A stretch of DNA of 5,584 nucleotides. It comes from Clostridia bacterium (GTDB lineage: Bacteria; Bacillota; Clostridia; Oscillospirales; Acutalibacteraceae). Of this stretch, positions 4,749-5,584 are shown one piece after another. The notes below the pieces were generated by a model. The model saw only the letters and a program-made list of their open reading frames with translations. It was not told where the DNA came from and did not search any database. Position numbers and translations under genes: made by a program. Within the stretch, counting starts at the first letter, position 1; each line of letters opens with the position of its first letter. The stretch is from assembly GCA_024689165.1 (NCBI GenBank), contig JAILDS010000029.1, positions 1 through 5,584 of the forward strand. The letters run 5' to 3'.

Positions 4749-5584
4749 ATGTTCGAAAGCTTCAAAAAGTTTGAAACCGAGCTCGCGGGCCGCCCGCTTG
4801 TCGTAGAGACCGGCAAAATGGCGCAGCTTGCGGGCGGATCCTGCCTTATCCGCTACGGCGAGACCGACGTGCTCTGCACCGCCACCATGAGCGAGAAGCC
4901 TCGCGAGGGCGTGGATTTCTTCCCGCTCTCCGTCGACTATGAGGAAAAGCTCTATTCAGTCGGAAAGATCCCCGGCTCCTTCCAGCGCCGCGAGGGCAGG
5001 GCCAGCGAGAAGGCGACCCTCGCCTCCCGCGTTATCGACCGCCCGATCAGGCCGCTGTTCCCCAAGGACATGCGCAACGACGTCGGCGTCGTCGCCACTG
5101 TCATGTCCGTCGACCCGGACTGCCAGCCCGACATCACCGCGATGATAGGCGTGTCCATAGCCATCGCCATTTCGTCCATCCCGTGGGACGGCCCTATCGC
5201 CGGCGTTTCCATCGGCCTTGTCGACGGCAAGTTCGTCGTCAACCCCACCGAGGAGCAGCGCGAAAAGAGCGACCTCGCCCTGACCGTCGCCTCCACCTCG
5301 GAGCTCGTCGCCATGATCGAGGCCGGCGCGAACGAGGTCGACAACGACACGATGTTCGACGCCATCATGCTCGCTCATGAAGAGAACAAAAAGCTCATCG
5401 AGTTCATAAAGAGCATCGTCGCCGAGGTCGGCAGGGAAAAGATCGACTTCCCGTCCAACGATCCCGCTCCCGAGATGCTCGATGCTATCCGCTCCTTCGC
5501 CATCGAAGACGTACGCGCGGCTCTCGACACCGACGACAAGCGCGTACGCGACGCAAGGCTCAAGCCGATCTACGAGGCTGTCCA
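4749..5584 (+). CDS. pnp: Polynucleotide phosphorylase, N-terminal 278 residues (3' end outside window)
   Basis: The enzyme is a phosphate-dependent 3'-to-5' exoribonuclease that degrades RNA to nucleoside diphosphates and acts as a trimer in the cytoplasm. The visible 278 residues cover the first RNase PH-like core domain and the start of the helical linker domain. Family landmarks are present: the VETGKMAQLAGGS strand (19-31), VDFFPLSVDYEEKLYSVGKIPGS (55-77), the RNA-contacting RREGR (80-84), SRVIDRPIRPLFP (93-105), PDITAMIGVSIA (127-138) and DGPIAGVSIGLVDGKFVVNPT (147-167). Full-length PNPases are about 700 residues, so the second core, KH and S1 domains should follow. The start is ATG 4749 with AGAGG upstream. 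Position 79 is Gln in SFQRREGR, where many homologs have Phe or Ile (FFRRE, FIKRE). The frame is open to the window end. Confidence 0.98.
   Translation, partial: MFESFKKFETELAGRPLVVETGKMAQLAGGSCLIRYGETDVLCTATMSEKPREGVDFFPLSVDYEEKLYSVGKIPGSFQRREGRASEKATLASRVIDRPIRPLFPKDMRNDVGVVATVMSVDPDCQPDITAMIGVSIAIAISSIPWDGPIAGVSIGLVDGKFVVNPTEEQREKSDLALTVASTSELVAMIEAGANEVDNDTMFDAIMLAHEENKKLIEFIKSIVAEVGREKIDFPSNDPAPEMLDAIRSFAIEDVRAALDTDDKRVRDARLKPIYEAV

Overview
The window looks like a piece of chromosome from a GC-rich gut- or rumen-type clostridium, probably Oscillospirales or a Ruminococcaceae-like group. This rests on three things. The dockerin repeats end in an 'ADAR' motif typical of that group. The secreted proteins have clostridial layouts. 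The PNPase and S15 sequences read as Firmicutes-like. No lineage marker was available, so the placement is an inference.

Layout. Bases 1-236 hold the C-terminal end of a rightward gene for a probable secreted protein: a beta-rich tail, an acidic linker and an amphipathic helix. It converges on a leftward gene pair across a shared bidirectional terminator (264-311). The leftward pair is read from a strong promoter (3983-4011) in the order DUF4838-type secreted protein (3946-2051), then a dockerin protein (1992-367). The genes are 57 bases apart and both products carry signal peptides. The dockerin protein is unusual: its dockerin sits directly after the signal peptide, followed by 17 copies of an acidic Pro/Thr octapeptide (1261-1659) and a large C-terminal module. 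Together the pair looks like an extracellular glycan-related locus, with one candidate glycoside-hydrolase-like protein and one protein that could dock on a cohesin scaffold.

On the other side of the divergent promoter region lies the housekeeping pair rpsO (ribosomal protein S15) and pnp (polynucleotide phosphorylase, truncated by the window end), in their classic order. A good sigma-A promoter (4056-4084) starts a leader of about 95 bases. This leader can form a long helix plus an 8-bp pseudoknot that sequesters the rpsO Shine-Dalgarno sequence. It is the best regulatory find here: a candidate S15 autoregulatory RNA whose logic resembles the E. coli rpsO operator.

Between rpsO and pnp is a 299-base gap. 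It holds an imperfect inverted-repeat unit (about 4460-4607) enclosing three tightly packed hairpins, then a canonical terminator (4653-4677). The unit could be a small non-autonomous repeat element or a structured intergenic RNA.
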